NCBI GenBank assembly: GCA_014729315.1
Contig: WJKD01000623.1
Coordinates: 1-20,897 of the forward strand
Source of the DNA: Promethearchaeota archaeon
Lineage (GTDB): Archaea > Asgardarchaeota > Lokiarchaeia > Sigynarchaeales > SOKP01
DNA: 20,897 nucleotides
Direction of reading: 5' to 3'
The notes beneath the pieces are model-generated. The model made no database searches. It was not told the origin of the DNA and was given only the letters and a program-made list of their open reading frames with translations. The position numbers were made by a program, and so were the translations under genes. This document shows positions 6,556 to 14,670 of the stretch, piece by piece (position 1 is the stretch's first letter; every line of letters starts with the position of its first letter).

Positions 6556-6732
6556 AAAAAAGCTTTAATTCTAATGAGTATTACATAATTCATTATTTCA
6601 AAGTTAGATTAGTCTGATGAAAATTGAGTAAGAAATTATCGGAGATACGTTCGATTCTCCAAGAGCATCACGAAGAGATGAAAAACGCTATCCCTCTTAT
6701 TGCCTCTGAAAACATCACCAGTCCCGCTGTTC
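6556..6732 (+). repeat. Direct repeat, right copy: promoter and 5' end of intact glyA
   Basis: This is the partner of the repeat at 1571-1747 (17 mismatches in 177 bases by hand count). Here the coding sequence continues past 6732 into the full gene. The pair encloses the accessory island. Confidence 0.92.
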
Positions 6733-7952
6733 AAGAAGCGTGCAATTCTGACTTCTCACACCGCTATGCGGAGGGTTGGGTGGGTGAGCGCGTTTACGCA
6801 GGATGCAAATACATAGACATGATCGAACAAGAATGCATGGATCTAGCAAAACAATATTTTAACTGTGTGCACGCCGATGTGAGACCGGTCTCTGGAGTGA
6901 TGGCCAATCTTGTTATGTATAACGCATTTACTTCAGAAAACAATGGAAAAATGTGTGCGATGCCCATACCTAAAGGAGGGCATATCTCTCACGCACCAAA
7001 ATATACTAGTAGTGGAAGGCCAATTTTTGGAACAGCAGGTACAGTTCGGGGATTAGATATTAAGTATTTGGCTTTTGACGAGGAGAACATGAACATCGAA
7101 CCTGACGAATCCGCAAAAATTATAAGAGAATTTGAACCGGAGATGATTTTATTTGGAGCATCGGTGTTTTTGTTTCCTCATCCCGTCAAAGAATTAAGCG
7201 ATGTGGCGAAAGAAGTTGACGCATACGTAGGATACGACGCTGCTCATGTCGCGGGTTTAATTGGTTCAGGATATTTCCAAGATCCTCTTAGAGAGGGAGC
7301 AGATGCAATGTCCTTGAGTACACATAAGACCCTTCCCGGTCCGCAACACGGAGCAATTTTATCAAATAGAGAAGATATGATAAGTAAATTGAAATCTGCT
7401 GCGTTTCCTGCGCTATTTAGTAATCATCACCTACATAATGTGGCGGGATTCGCTGTAAGCTTAGTTGAAATGCTTGAGTTTGGAAAAGATTATCATAAAG
7501 ACATTATCCATAATGCGAAGCAATTCGCAGAAGCACTTAGTGAAAGAGGTTTCAATGTTCTATGCGAGCACCTCGGATTTACCGAATCTCATCAAATTGT
7601 CGTTGATATCGCCGAATTTGAAAAATCAATAGGATTGGGTGGAGATATTGAAAGATTACTCGAATCGGCTAATATCATCGTAAATAGGAACTTGTTGCCT
7701 TGGGATATTAGAGAGGGGCGCCATTATATGAATCCTGGTGGATTAAGACTCGGTACTAGTGAAGTGACTCGATTGGGAATGGGTAAAAACGAGATGGAAG
7801 AAATAGCGGAATTTTTTAAGAAATTGATTATTGATAAGAAAAAACCGAAAAAGATTCGTCAAGAGGTTTCCAATTTCAGAAAGGAATTCCAAGAAGTAAA
7901 GTATTGTTTCCAAACTCCTAATAAAGCTTACGAATATATCAAATTCTATTAA
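6624..7952 (+). CDS. glyA: Serine hydroxymethyltransferase
   Basis: SHMT is a PLP enzyme that interconverts serine and glycine while passing the one-carbon unit to a folate or archaeal pterin carrier in the cytoplasm. Visible marks are IPLIASEN (residues 23-30), RYAEGWVGERVYAGC (47-61), YDAAHVAGLI (204-213) with PLP-contact Asp205 and His208, and the Schiff-base Lys235 in LSTHKTLPGPQHG. The length of 442 is normal for the archaeal form. The TTG start at 6624 fits the family N-terminus. An ATG seven bases upstream opens only a four-codon frame (MKIE, stop) and cannot encode the protein. Its 5' end is duplicated at 1639. The next gene, rpoD, starts about 100 bases on, so co-transcription is possible but not shown. 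Confidence 0.96.
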   Translation: MSKKLSEIRSILQEHHEEMKNAIPLIASENITSPAVQEACNSDFSHRYAEGWVGERVYAGCKYIDMIEQECMDLAKQYFNCVHADVRPVSGVMANLVMYNAFTSENNGKMCAMPIPKGGHISHAPKYTSSGRPIFGTAGTVRGLDIKYLAFDEENMNIEPDESAKIIREFEPEMILFGASVFLFPHPVKELSDVAKEVDAYVGYDAAHVAGLIGSGYFQDPLREGADAMSLSTHKTLPGPQHGAILSNREDMISKLKSAAFPALFSNHHLHNVAGFAVSLVEMLEFGKDYHKDIIHNAKQFAEALSERGFNVLCEHLGFTESHQIVVDIAEFEKSIGLGGDIERLLESANIIVNRNLLPWDIREGRHYMNPGGLRLGTSEVTRLGMGKNEMEEIAEFFKKLIIDKKKPKKIRQEVSNFRKEFQEVKYCFQTPNKAYEYIKFY

Positions 7953-8050
7953 ATAATGGGTGAAAGGATAAAAAAGGAACAATAGTAAAATTTATCTTTT
8001 AGTAATAATTTCCTAAAATATTAATCCTACTTATTATTTAGAGTTTTATT

Positions 8051-8878
8051 ATGAAGCTTGATGTTCTTGAAGAGACCGATAGAAAAATAGTGTTCGTTAT
8101 CGAAGGCATTTCAATTGAAATGGCTAATGCTATTAGGCGAATAATATTAACAGAAATTCCTTCTATGGCTATTGATGAAGTTATTATCCTAAAAAATGAT
8201 TCTCCTCTATATGACGAGATTCTTGCCCATAGATTGGGAATGATTCCAATAAAGACAGATCTTAGTAAATATAATTTACCAGGCGAATGCGAATGCGGAG
8301 GTTTTGGTTGTCCTTTATGTCAAGTTTCTTTTACATGCGATATCACAAATACCACAAATAAAGAGTTAATAGTATATTCGGGAGATTTGAATTCAAATGA
8401 TCCTGATATCGTGCCTGTAAACGAGAATATTCCTATTGCAAAAATTGATAAGAATAGTAAAGTAATTTTGGAATGTTATGCAATTTTAGGAAGAGCAAAA
8501 GAACATACCAAATTTTCTGCAGTTTCAAATTGTTTTTATCGCTTTTATCCGATTATCGAATTAAATGAGAGTGCAATTAAAAACAAAGAGGTAAAAGAAA
8601 CAATAGTTAACTTATGTCCAAAAAACCTTTATGCCCTTGAAGGAAACACACTCAAATTAAAAAAAGATTACTGGAAAACATGTAATCTTTGTATGGCGTG
8701 TGAAAATAATTCTGAAGGAAATGTTAAAGTGGATTGGAAAAAAGAAACTTATATTTTCTCCATCGAAACCGATGGAACTCATAAATTTGATGTCCTACTC
8801 AAAAATACTTTTGAAGTATTTTTAGAAAAGATTAGCGAATTTTCTACAAAATTAGAGGAATTAGAAATCGAATCGTAG
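8051..8878 (+). CDS. rpoD: DNA-directed RNA polymerase subunit D (Rpo3)
   Basis: This is the archaeal counterpart of eukaryotic RPB3/RPAC1 and bacterial alpha, part of the D-L-N-P assembly platform of RNA polymerase. The N-terminal dimerisation part has SIEMANAIRRIILTEIPSMA (residues 21-40) and the next block AHRLGMIPI. An inserted domain carries two Cys sets: Cys80, Cys82, Cys87, Cys90 (ECECGGFGCPLC) and Cys189, Cys211, Cys214, Cys217 (CPK...CNLCMAC). The second set is the ferredoxin-like Fe-S loop and is complete, so this subunit probably binds a cluster. GRAKEHTKFSAVS (147-159) is also typical. The 275-residue length is normal. It heads a cluster with L18e, L13 and S9, the usual archaeal order, but the S13-S4-S11 genes normally before it are absent and glyA lies there instead. 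Confidence 0.96.
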   Translation: MKLDVLEETDRKIVFVIEGISIEMANAIRRIILTEIPSMAIDEVIILKNDSPLYDEILAHRLGMIPIKTDLSKYNLPGECECGGFGCPLCQVSFTCDITNTTNKELIVYSGDLNSNDPDIVPVNENIPIAKIDKNSKVILECYAILGRAKEHTKFSAVSNCFYRFYPIIELNESAIKNKEVKETIVNLCPKNLYALEGNTLKLKKDYWKTCNLCMACENNSEGNVKVDWKKETYIFSIETDGTHKFDVLLKNTFEVFLEKISEFSTKLEELEIES

Positions 8879-8920
8879 TAAAACCAAGTACCAAAAAATT
8901 ATTAAAAAATCAATAATTAC

Positions 8921-8930
8921 TTAAATAAAA
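8921..8930 (+). promoter_or_regulatory. TATA-like box before the L18e gene
   Basis: TTAAATAAAA is centred about 29 bases before the ATG at 8955. Initiation about 26 bases downstream would give a nearly leaderless mRNA for the L18e-L13-S9 genes. Confidence 0.4.
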
Positions 8931-8954
8931 ACTATTATACTGTGGAAAAGCGCT

Positions 8955-9311
8955 ATGTCACATAAAATAACAGGCCCTTCAAACTTTTATGTCAGGACGC
9001 TAATTCGAGACTTAAAAAAAACAAAGAAAAGAATTTGGAGAACCTTGTCTAAAAAATTATCTGGGCCTAGGCAAAACAGATTAGAAGCGAATCTTTATCG
9101 AATTAACAAAAAAACAAAAAAGGACGATGTGATTGTAGTACCTGGAAAGGTGTTAGGAATTGGTGACTTAGATCATAAGATAACAATTGCGTGTCTTTCA
9201 GCATCAAAGTCTGCAAGAGCTAAAATTGAAGCTTCAGGAAGCAAATTTATGACTATCGAGGAGTTATTACAAGAAAACCCTAAAGGGAATAATGTGAAGA
9301 TCTTTTACTAA
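8955..9311 (+). CDS. rpl18e: Large-subunit ribosomal protein L18e
   Basis: L18e occurs only in archaea and eukaryotes (relative of eukaryotic eL18) and is a structural protein of the large ribosomal subunit. The 118-residue product has the family core VVPGKVLGIGDLDHKITIAC followed by LSASKSARAKI, and a basic N-terminal region for rRNA contact (LKKTKKRIWRTLSKKL). Its length is normal. It lies 76 bases after rpoD with a likely promoter of its own, and L13 follows after 20 bases. Confidence 0.95.
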   Translation: MSHKITGPSNFYVRTLIRDLKKTKKRIWRTLSKKLSGPRQNRLEANLYRINKKTKKDDVIVVPGKVLGIGDLDHKITIACLSASKSARAKIEASGSKFMTIEELLQENPKGNNVKIFY

Positions 9312-9331
9312 ATATATAAAGGGAAAAATAC

Positions 9332-9802
9332 ATGATTGAATATCAAATCTTTGACGCAAAAAACCAAATATTAGGACGATTCTGCAGTCAAATTGCGAAA
9401 AAAGCTTTACTAGGTCAGCATATCGTTATTATCAATGCAAAAGACGCTATAATCAGCGGAAACAAAAAACAGATTCACGAAAATTATTTAGCAAAACTTA
9501 ATGTTCGCACTGCGACAAATCCGCGAAGGGGACCTTTCTGGCCACGACGTCCAGATAACCTCATGAGAGGGGTTATTAGAAAAATGTTGCCTCGAAAAAA
9601 ATTACGAGGAAAATTAGCTCTGAAGCGCGTTCACATATACATTGCGGATATCCCAGAAAGATTTAAATCTAAATATCAAAAATTAGTTCCTGGGGAAATC
9701 CCTAACGCAGATAAAACCAGATTATCGTATTATAACAAATTCATCACTCTCGAAAATTTATGCAGCAGAATCGGATGGAATAAAAGTGGAGTTGAAGCTT
9801 AG
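9332..9802 (+). CDS. rpl13: Large-subunit ribosomal protein uL13
   Basis: This is an early-assembly protein of the large subunit. The N-terminal DAKNQILGRFCSQIAKKAL and VVIINA-type strand (HIVIINAKDAIISG) are the family signature, and NPRRGPFWPRRPDNLMRGVI followed by RKMLPRKKLRG is the archaeal form of the central motif. At 156 residues it is normal for archaea. AAAGGG about eight bases before the ATG at 9332 is a weak ribosome binding site. The gene lies 20 bases after L18e and two bases before S9, so the three are one operon. Confidence 0.96.
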   Translation: MIEYQIFDAKNQILGRFCSQIAKKALLGQHIVIINAKDAIISGNKKQIHENYLAKLNVRTATNPRRGPFWPRRPDNLMRGVIRKMLPRKKLRGKLALKRVHIYIADIPERFKSKYQKLVPGEIPNADKTRLSYYNKFITLENLCSRIGWNKSGVEA

Positions 9803-9804
9803 AA

Positions 9805-10221
9805 ATGTCCGAAAAAGTTAAAAATATTCAGTCGTCCGGAAAGAGGAAGAGGGCTATTGCCAGAGCGATATTGAAATACCCCTCTAAAGGACAAGTTAGA
9901 ATAAATAACGTTCCTTTAGATATCTACGAACCAGTAATTGCTAGATATCGAATTCAAGAGGTTCTTGATGTTGCCCGACATCCGAAACTGGAAAAATGTG
10001 ATATAAATATAAAAGTTAACGGTGGAGGCATAATGGGGCAAACTGACGCAGTTCGCATATCAATTGCGAGAGCAATCGTCAAATTTCTTGGAACGAAAAA
10101 AATCGAATCAATTTTTAGAGAATACGACGACTCCTTATTGAGTGGAGATTCAAGAAGGACCGAACCTAAAAAATTTGGCGGCAAAAAAGCCCGCGCAAGA
10201 AGACAAAAGTCGTTTCGATAA
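9805..10221 (+). CDS. rps9: Small-subunit ribosomal protein uS9
   Basis: This 30S protein contacts tRNA at the P site through its basic C-terminal tail. SGKRKRAIARAIL (residues 11-23), VNGGGIMGQTDAVRISIARA (71-90) and the ending KKFGGKKARARRQKSFR are diagnostic. At 138 residues it is the archaeal length. It starts two bases after the L13 stop. In most archaea rpoN and rpoK follow; here there are about 200 bases of A+T-rich DNA and then an unrelated dehydrogenase gene, so the cluster has been split. Confidence 0.96.
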   Translation: MSEKVKNIQSSGKRKRAIARAILKYPSKGQVRINNVPLDIYEPVIARYRIQEVLDVARHPKLEKCDINIKVNGGGIMGQTDAVRISIARAIVKFLGTKKIESIFREYDDSLLSGDSRRTEPKKFGGKKARARRQKSFR

Positions 10222-10399
10222 TTTTCTTTTAAAATTAAAAATCTTCTTTATATCTCATTCTATTATTAGTTTAGATTAACATAGTAGTTCGATTTATTAC
10301 GAGAATTTGGTAGTCATTAATCAATTCTTCTTAATTTATAATTTATTATCGAGAACTATTAATATCGAATTATTTTAAATTGTTAATATTACAATCTAA

Positions 10400-10409
10400 T
10401 TTAAATATT
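10400..10409 (+). promoter_or_regulatory. TATA-like box before the gapN-like gene
   Basis: TTTAAATATT lies about 20 bases before the ATG at 10425, in line with a leaderless or very short-leader mRNA. Confidence 0.45.
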
Positions 10410-10424
10410 ATACAATGAACTAAT

Positions 10425-11933
10425 ATGAGTGAAATTCAAGAGTTTTCAGTAATGAAAGAAGGCGACATCTATAAGTATTTCATATATGGGAAATGGAAAC
10501 ATTCCGAATCAAAAAAAACCGTTCCAGTAAAAAATCCCTACAATAACAAAGTTATTGGAAATGTTCAAGCATGTACTAAAGAAGAGGTAGACGAGATTAT
10601 TCAATGCGCTCGAGAAAATATTGACTGTTGGGTGGAAACCCCTTTAAAAGAACGAGCTAAAGTGCTCAGAAAAGCGGCAGAATTGATAGAAAAATGGGCA
10701 GAGCCGTTGGGTAAGATATTACTGACTGAAAATGGAAAGCCTATTAAAAGCGCTATTTCAGAAATAGCCAGAACGGCAGACATTTTCAATGCAACAGCGG
10801 ATTCAGTTTCAGTTCTAGCGGGGGAAACTATTGTCGGTGATGCTTTTGAAGGATATACGAGAGAAAAAATTTCAATGACCTATAGAGTGCCTTTAGGAGT
10901 AGTTTTATGTATTGGACCTTTTAATTATCCCTTTAACCTTACGGGCTCTAAAATCGCTCCAGCTTTATTGGCAGGAAATACAGTAGTGGTGAAACCGCCT
11001 TCTCAAGGAGCAATAACTCCTTTACATTTTGGGATTATTTTAGAAAAGGCGGGAGTCCCTCCAGGTGTATTTAATATTATTACAGGAAGAGGATCTGAAA
11101 TTGGGGATTATCTTACGTCCCACGACGGGATTAATATGGTAAGTTTTACTGGGTCCTCTGAAACTGGTAAACAAATAGCGCAAGTTGCGGGATTAAAACC
11201 TCTTTTACTAGAGCTTGGGGGGAAAGACGCAGCTATAGTCCTTGACGATGCAGATTTAGAAAAAACATCTCAAGCGATCGTATCTGGTGCATTTTCGTAT
11301 AGTGGTCAGAGATGTACGGCAGTTAAAAGAGTTTTACCAATGTCCAACATCGCCGATCAATTAGTAGAGATGGTAACTCTGGAGACTCTGAGCTTATCAA
11401 TTGGAGATCCTGCGGAAAATAATACAATTGGCCCTTTGATAGATTCTAAACAATGCGATTACGTACAAGGATTAATTGACGATGCGCTAGAAAAAGGAGC
11501 AACGCTTAAATGTGGAAATAAACGAGAGGGAAACATCATGTGGCCTACAATATTAGATAATGTGACGGAAGAGATGCGAATTGCGTGGGAAGAACCCTTT
11601 GGTCCCGTCTTACCTTTTCTGAGAATTAATAGCGCTGAAGAAGGTATTCGAATCTCGAATGAATCCAAATACGGTTTACAAGGTATGATCTTTACGGAAA
11701 ATATTGACTTGGCTTTTAACATCGCTCAGGAATTAGAGGTAGGCACTGTTCAGATAAATGGAAAAAGCTCGAGAGGTCCCGACCATTTTCCCTTTTTAGG
11801 AGCAAAATCTTCTGGTTTAGGGACACAAGGCATTAAATACGCTATCGAAGCGATGAGCCGTCCTAAAGTGATTGTTATGAATTTATCAGAAGAAGGTAAA
11901 TTGGTCAAGGAATGCGTCGTTCCTAATAGTTAA
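10425..11933 (+). CDS. gapN: Aldehyde dehydrogenase, non-phosphorylating GAPDH (GapN) type
   Basis: The protein belongs to the NAD(P)-dependent aldehyde dehydrogenase superfamily. Visible elements are Asn167 in GPFNYPFNL, Lys190 in VVVKPPSQG, FTGSSETGKQIA (241-252), Glu263 in LELGGKDAA and the catalytic Cys297 in YSGQRCTAVKRV. GQRCTAVKR and the C-terminal INGKSSRGPDHFPFLGAKSS are close to what I recall for GapN, which oxidises glyceraldehyde 3-phosphate directly to 3-phosphoglycerate without making ATP, usually with NADP. GapN-type enzymes are common in archaeal glycolysis. A succinic- or lactaldehyde-type dehydrogenase is the alternative. The length of 502 is slightly above bacterial GapN (about 475) through a longer N-terminus. 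It stands alone between the S9 gene and convergent aroA. Confidence 0.85.
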   Translation: MSEIQEFSVMKEGDIYKYFIYGKWKHSESKKTVPVKNPYNNKVIGNVQACTKEEVDEIIQCARENIDCWVETPLKERAKVLRKAAELIEKWAEPLGKILLTENGKPIKSAISEIARTADIFNATADSVSVLAGETIVGDAFEGYTREKISMTYRVPLGVVLCIGPFNYPFNLTGSKIAPALLAGNTVVVKPPSQGAITPLHFGIILEKAGVPPGVFNIITGRGSEIGDYLTSHDGINMVSFTGSSETGKQIAQVAGLKPLLLELGGKDAAIVLDDADLEKTSQAIVSGAFSYSGQRCTAVKRVLPMSNIADQLVEMVTLETLSLSIGDPAENNTIGPLIDSKQCDYVQGLIDDALEKGATLKCGNKREGNIMWPTILDNVTEEMRIAWEEPFGPVLPFLRINSAEEGIRISNESKYGLQGMIFTENIDLAFNIAQELEVGTVQINGKSSRGPDHFPFLGAKSSGLGTQGIKYAIEAMSRPKVIVMNLSEEGKLVKECVVPNS

Positions 11934-11961
11934 CATCAAATCTTTTTTGTTCTTATATAAA

Positions 11962-13287
11962 CTAAGTTTTCGAGCTGAAATTTGCACCAAGAGATTGTAG
12001 ATCTTCTAAGAAGCTTGGGTAAGAATCTTTTATAATATCTAGATTTTTAATCTTAGAGCTTGAAGAAGAGTATAATGCGGCAATGATACACGCCATTGCT
12101 ATTCTATGGTCATTATCGTGATTAATCGTAGTACCTTTCAATGAGCTGTGATTTATAACGAGTTTGTCCTTTTCTTCTTTCAAATTCCCCCCCATTTTTG
12201 AGAGTTCTCGAGCAATTACGGAAATTCTATCAGACTCTTTATGTCTTAAATGAGCAGCGTTAAAGAGAATTGTCTTACCTTGGGCGTATACACCTATTAC
12301 CGCTAAGATCGGAAACAAATCTGGGATATTACTGCAATCTATTTCGATCCCCTTCAATGGGTGTTCCTTTATATTTCCATATATAATTACTTGTTTTTTA
12401 TCCTCAATAACCTCAATTTTCGCTCCCATATCTTTTAAAATTTTGATAATTCGTTTATCACCTTGAGGATTCTTAATATCCAAATTGTTGATTATTATCT
12501 TCGAATCTTGAGGGGATAAAACACCAGCTGCAATAATGAAGGCAGAAGACGAAAAATCACCGGGAATTTCGTAGACTATGGGTCTAAACTTTTGATCAGG
12601 CGAAATTAGATAAGTTCTAGTCTTATTTGGTAAAATCTTTTCTTGAATATAGACGCCAAACGATTTTAGAACATCAAGAGTTATTTGGACATAGGGATAA
12701 GAGATTAGAGGAGTTATTGATTGAATTCTTAAAATATCTCCTTCGGGACAATTGAGTTTTGAGCCTAAGAATAATAATGCCGTGATAAACTGTGAACTTA
12801 TGTTTCCAGGAATTTTTACAATATCACATTTCTTTTTTCTTCTATATATGCGAATATATCTCTTTTTAACCTTATATTTACCACCTAGAGCTTTCAGTGC
12901 CTCTAAAAGAGGCGTAATGGGTCGATTTCTCCTCAAGAACTCTCCGGTCAATGCTAGTCCTCCCTCAATTAACAATGCGAGAGCGGAAAGAATTCTTAAA
13001 GTGGTCCCCGAGTTTTTACAGTCCAATCTCTTTTTAGTTCGATTAAATGCCCTCTCAGTCCTTTCAACAATATAAGAATTTTTAGATTCTTGGAGAACTT
13101 TAACTCCCAATTGGATTAATATATTAATTGTTACTCTTACATCCCCAGTATCAAGCGGATTTTTAAGAACTGATATGCCATCAGTTAAGCTTGCAGCTAT
13201 AAAAGCTCTATGGGAGTAACTTTTTGAGCTAGGTGCGATAAGTTCGCCCGATAATTGTTTAATGGGATTTATTTCCATAAATTTCAT
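11962..13287 (-). CDS. aroA: 3-phosphoshikimate 1-carboxyvinyltransferase (EPSP synthase)
   Basis: This enzyme joins shikimate 3-phosphate and phosphoenolpyruvate, the sixth step of the shikimate pathway. Marks include APSSKSYSHRAF (residues 18-29; Lys22 and Arg27 bind substrate), NSGTTLRILSAL, GDFSSSAFIIAAGVL, NIPDLFPILAVIG with the catalytic-type Asp, LRHKESDRI with the Glu, and NHDNDHRIAMA. The length of 441 is normal and all key residues seem present. ATG at 13287 is taken as the start; an ATG four codons in (13278) is the alternative. The stop lies 28 bases from that of the convergent gapN-like gene. It is divergent from aroC across 169 bases. Confidence 0.95.
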   Translation of the reverse strand: MKFMEINPIKQLSGELIAPSSKSYSHRAFIAASLTDGISVLKNPLDTGDVRVTINILIQLGVKVLQESKNSYIVERTERAFNRTKKRLDCKNSGTTLRILSALALLIEGGLALTGEFLRRNRPITPLLEALKALGGKYKVKKRYIRIYRRKKKCDIVKIPGNISSQFITALLFLGSKLNCPEGDILRIQSITPLISYPYVQITLDVLKSFGVYIQEKILPNKTRTYLISPDQKFRPIVYEIPGDFSSSAFIIAAGVLSPQDSKIIINNLDIKNPQGDKRIIKILKDMGAKIEVIEDKKQVIIYGNIKEHPLKGIEIDCSNIPDLFPILAVIGVYAQGKTILFNAAHLRHKESDRISVIARELSKMGGNLKEEKDKLVINHSSLKGTTINHDNDHRIAMACIIAALYSSSSSKIKNLDIIKDSYPSFLEDLQSLGANFSSKT

Positions 13288-13310
13288 TGAGTTGATCTAA
13301 GATAGTCTTC

Positions 13311-13322
13311 GTTATATTTTTA
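13311..13322 (-). promoter_or_regulatory. TATA-like box for aroA
   Basis: On the minus strand TAAAAATATAAC is centred about 29 bases before the aroA ATG at 13287, the distance expected for a leaderless archaeal transcript. Confidence 0.5.
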
Positions 13323-13430
13323 ATTATATAATATGTCGGAATTGGATTTATTTAGTGATGAATGAATTTTTCAAGAAAAAGTAGATTTCTAAAGTCTATT
13401 TAATTATCTTATCTAAGAGAATTAATTTTA

Positions 13431-13438
13431 TTTATATA
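13431..13438 (+). promoter_or_regulatory. TATA box for aroC
   Basis: TTTATATA is centred about 22 bases before the ATG at 13457. It is only 13 bases from the GTG at 13448, so initiation would fall after that GTG. The box therefore favours the ATG as the start of aroC. Confidence 0.55.
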
Positions 13439-13456
13439 AGTTAATTAGTGTTATTC

Positions 13457-14560
13457 ATGGGAGACAATTCTTTCGGAAATGTGTTTAAAATAACATCTTT
13501 CGGAGAAAGTCATGGAAAGGTCATTGGAATAATAATCGATGGGGTTCCTGCGGGTTTAACTCTAGATATGAAATTTATGCAAGAAGAAGTCAATAAACGA
13601 AAACCAGGACAATCAAAACTCACTACTTCTCGTTCTGAATTAGATCAAATAGAAATTCTTTCTGGAGTATTCAACAATTCCACTACTGGCGCACCAATCT
13701 GTATGATCGTTAGAAATAAAGATATTGATTCTTCTAAGTATGAAAAGTTTAAACATATACTAAGGCCGTCACACATTGATTTTGTGGCTCTTAAAAAGTA
13801 CGGTGGTTTTTCCGATTATAGGGGTTCAGGAAGATTCTCTGGAAGAATTACGGCAGGATTTGTCATGGCGGGAGCTGTGGCTAAATTACTATTAAAACGA
13901 ATAAATATCGAAGTATTCGCTTACACTAAATCTATAGGAGATATCTCTGACGAGAAAACCCCTCAAATTGAGCATCTTGAAGATTATAAAAATATTCGAG
14001 AGAATTCCTTAGTAAGGGCTATAGATTTGGATAAGTCTAAAATGATGGAAGGATTAATAGAACAAGTGGGAAATAATAAAGATTCCATAGGAGGTACGAT
14101 CAATTGTGTAATTAATAATGTACCTATCGGTATCGGAGATCCGATATTCAATAGTCTTGAATCAAACCTCAGTAAAGCAATGTTTTCCATCCCCGCAATT
14201 AAAGGAATAGAATTTGGCGCCGGATTTAAAGCAGCAAAGATGAGAGGATCAGAGCACAACGATCCATGGACAATAAAAGATGGAAAAATAATCACTACAA
14301 AAAACGATTCTGGAGGAATAATTGGAGGGATATCTACGGGAATGCCTATATATTTCTCGGTGGCAGTCAAGCCTACGGCATCTATTGGATTACCCCAAAA
14401 AACGGTGGACATTAAGCAGATGAGAGATGTGGAATTAGAATATAAAGGACGACACGACCCTTGTATAGTACCTCGAGCAGTGGTGGTAATAGAGGCAATG
14501 ACAGCAATCACTCTATGTGACTTTTTATTGAAAGACGGATTGATTGCCCCGGTTTTATAA
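13457..14560 (+). CDS. aroC: Chorismate synthase
   Basis: Chorismate synthase converts EPSP to chorismate, the last shikimate step, with reduced FMN as cofactor; it follows the AroA reaction directly. MGDNSFGNVFKITSFGESHG is the standard N-terminus, with the active-site His in GESHG. GGFSDYRGSGRFSGRITAG is the FMN/phosphate-binding region, and GIEFGAGFKAAKMRGSEHND follows. The length from ATG 13457 is 367 residues, normal. A GTG at 13448 would add three residues (MLF), but the family start and the TATA position favour 13457. It is transcribed divergently from aroA, so the two shikimate genes may share regulation from the 160-170 base gap. Confidence 0.95.
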   Translation: MGDNSFGNVFKITSFGESHGKVIGIIIDGVPAGLTLDMKFMQEEVNKRKPGQSKLTTSRSELDQIEILSGVFNNSTTGAPICMIVRNKDIDSSKYEKFKHILRPSHIDFVALKKYGGFSDYRGSGRFSGRITAGFVMAGAVAKLLLKRINIEVFAYTKSIGDISDEKTPQIEHLEDYKNIRENSLVRAIDLDKSKMMEGLIEQVGNNKDSIGGTINCVINNVPIGIGDPIFNSLESNLSKAMFSIPAIKGIEFGAGFKAAKMRGSEHNDPWTIKDGKIITTKNDSGGIIGGISTGMPIYFSVAVKPTASIGLPQKTVDIKQMRDVELEYKGRHDPCIVPRAVVVIEAMTAITLCDFLLKDGLIAPVL

Positions 14561-14670
14561 TTTAAACTTATAATTAATTAGCACGAATTAATATTATTAA
14601 AAAATTATAATTAAGATAAAATGAATGTCTCGTAGAGATTAAGTAATGATACAATTAAGGTGTATGAATT

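Noticed and set aside
1571..6732. Classic integrase-type element with att sites
   Set aside because: No integrase or recombinase gene is seen between the repeats, and the repeats differ at 17 positions, unlike identical att cores.
13984..14511. Long minus-strand frame of 175 codons
   Set aside because: Lies wholly inside aroC, which has full family motifs on the plus strand.
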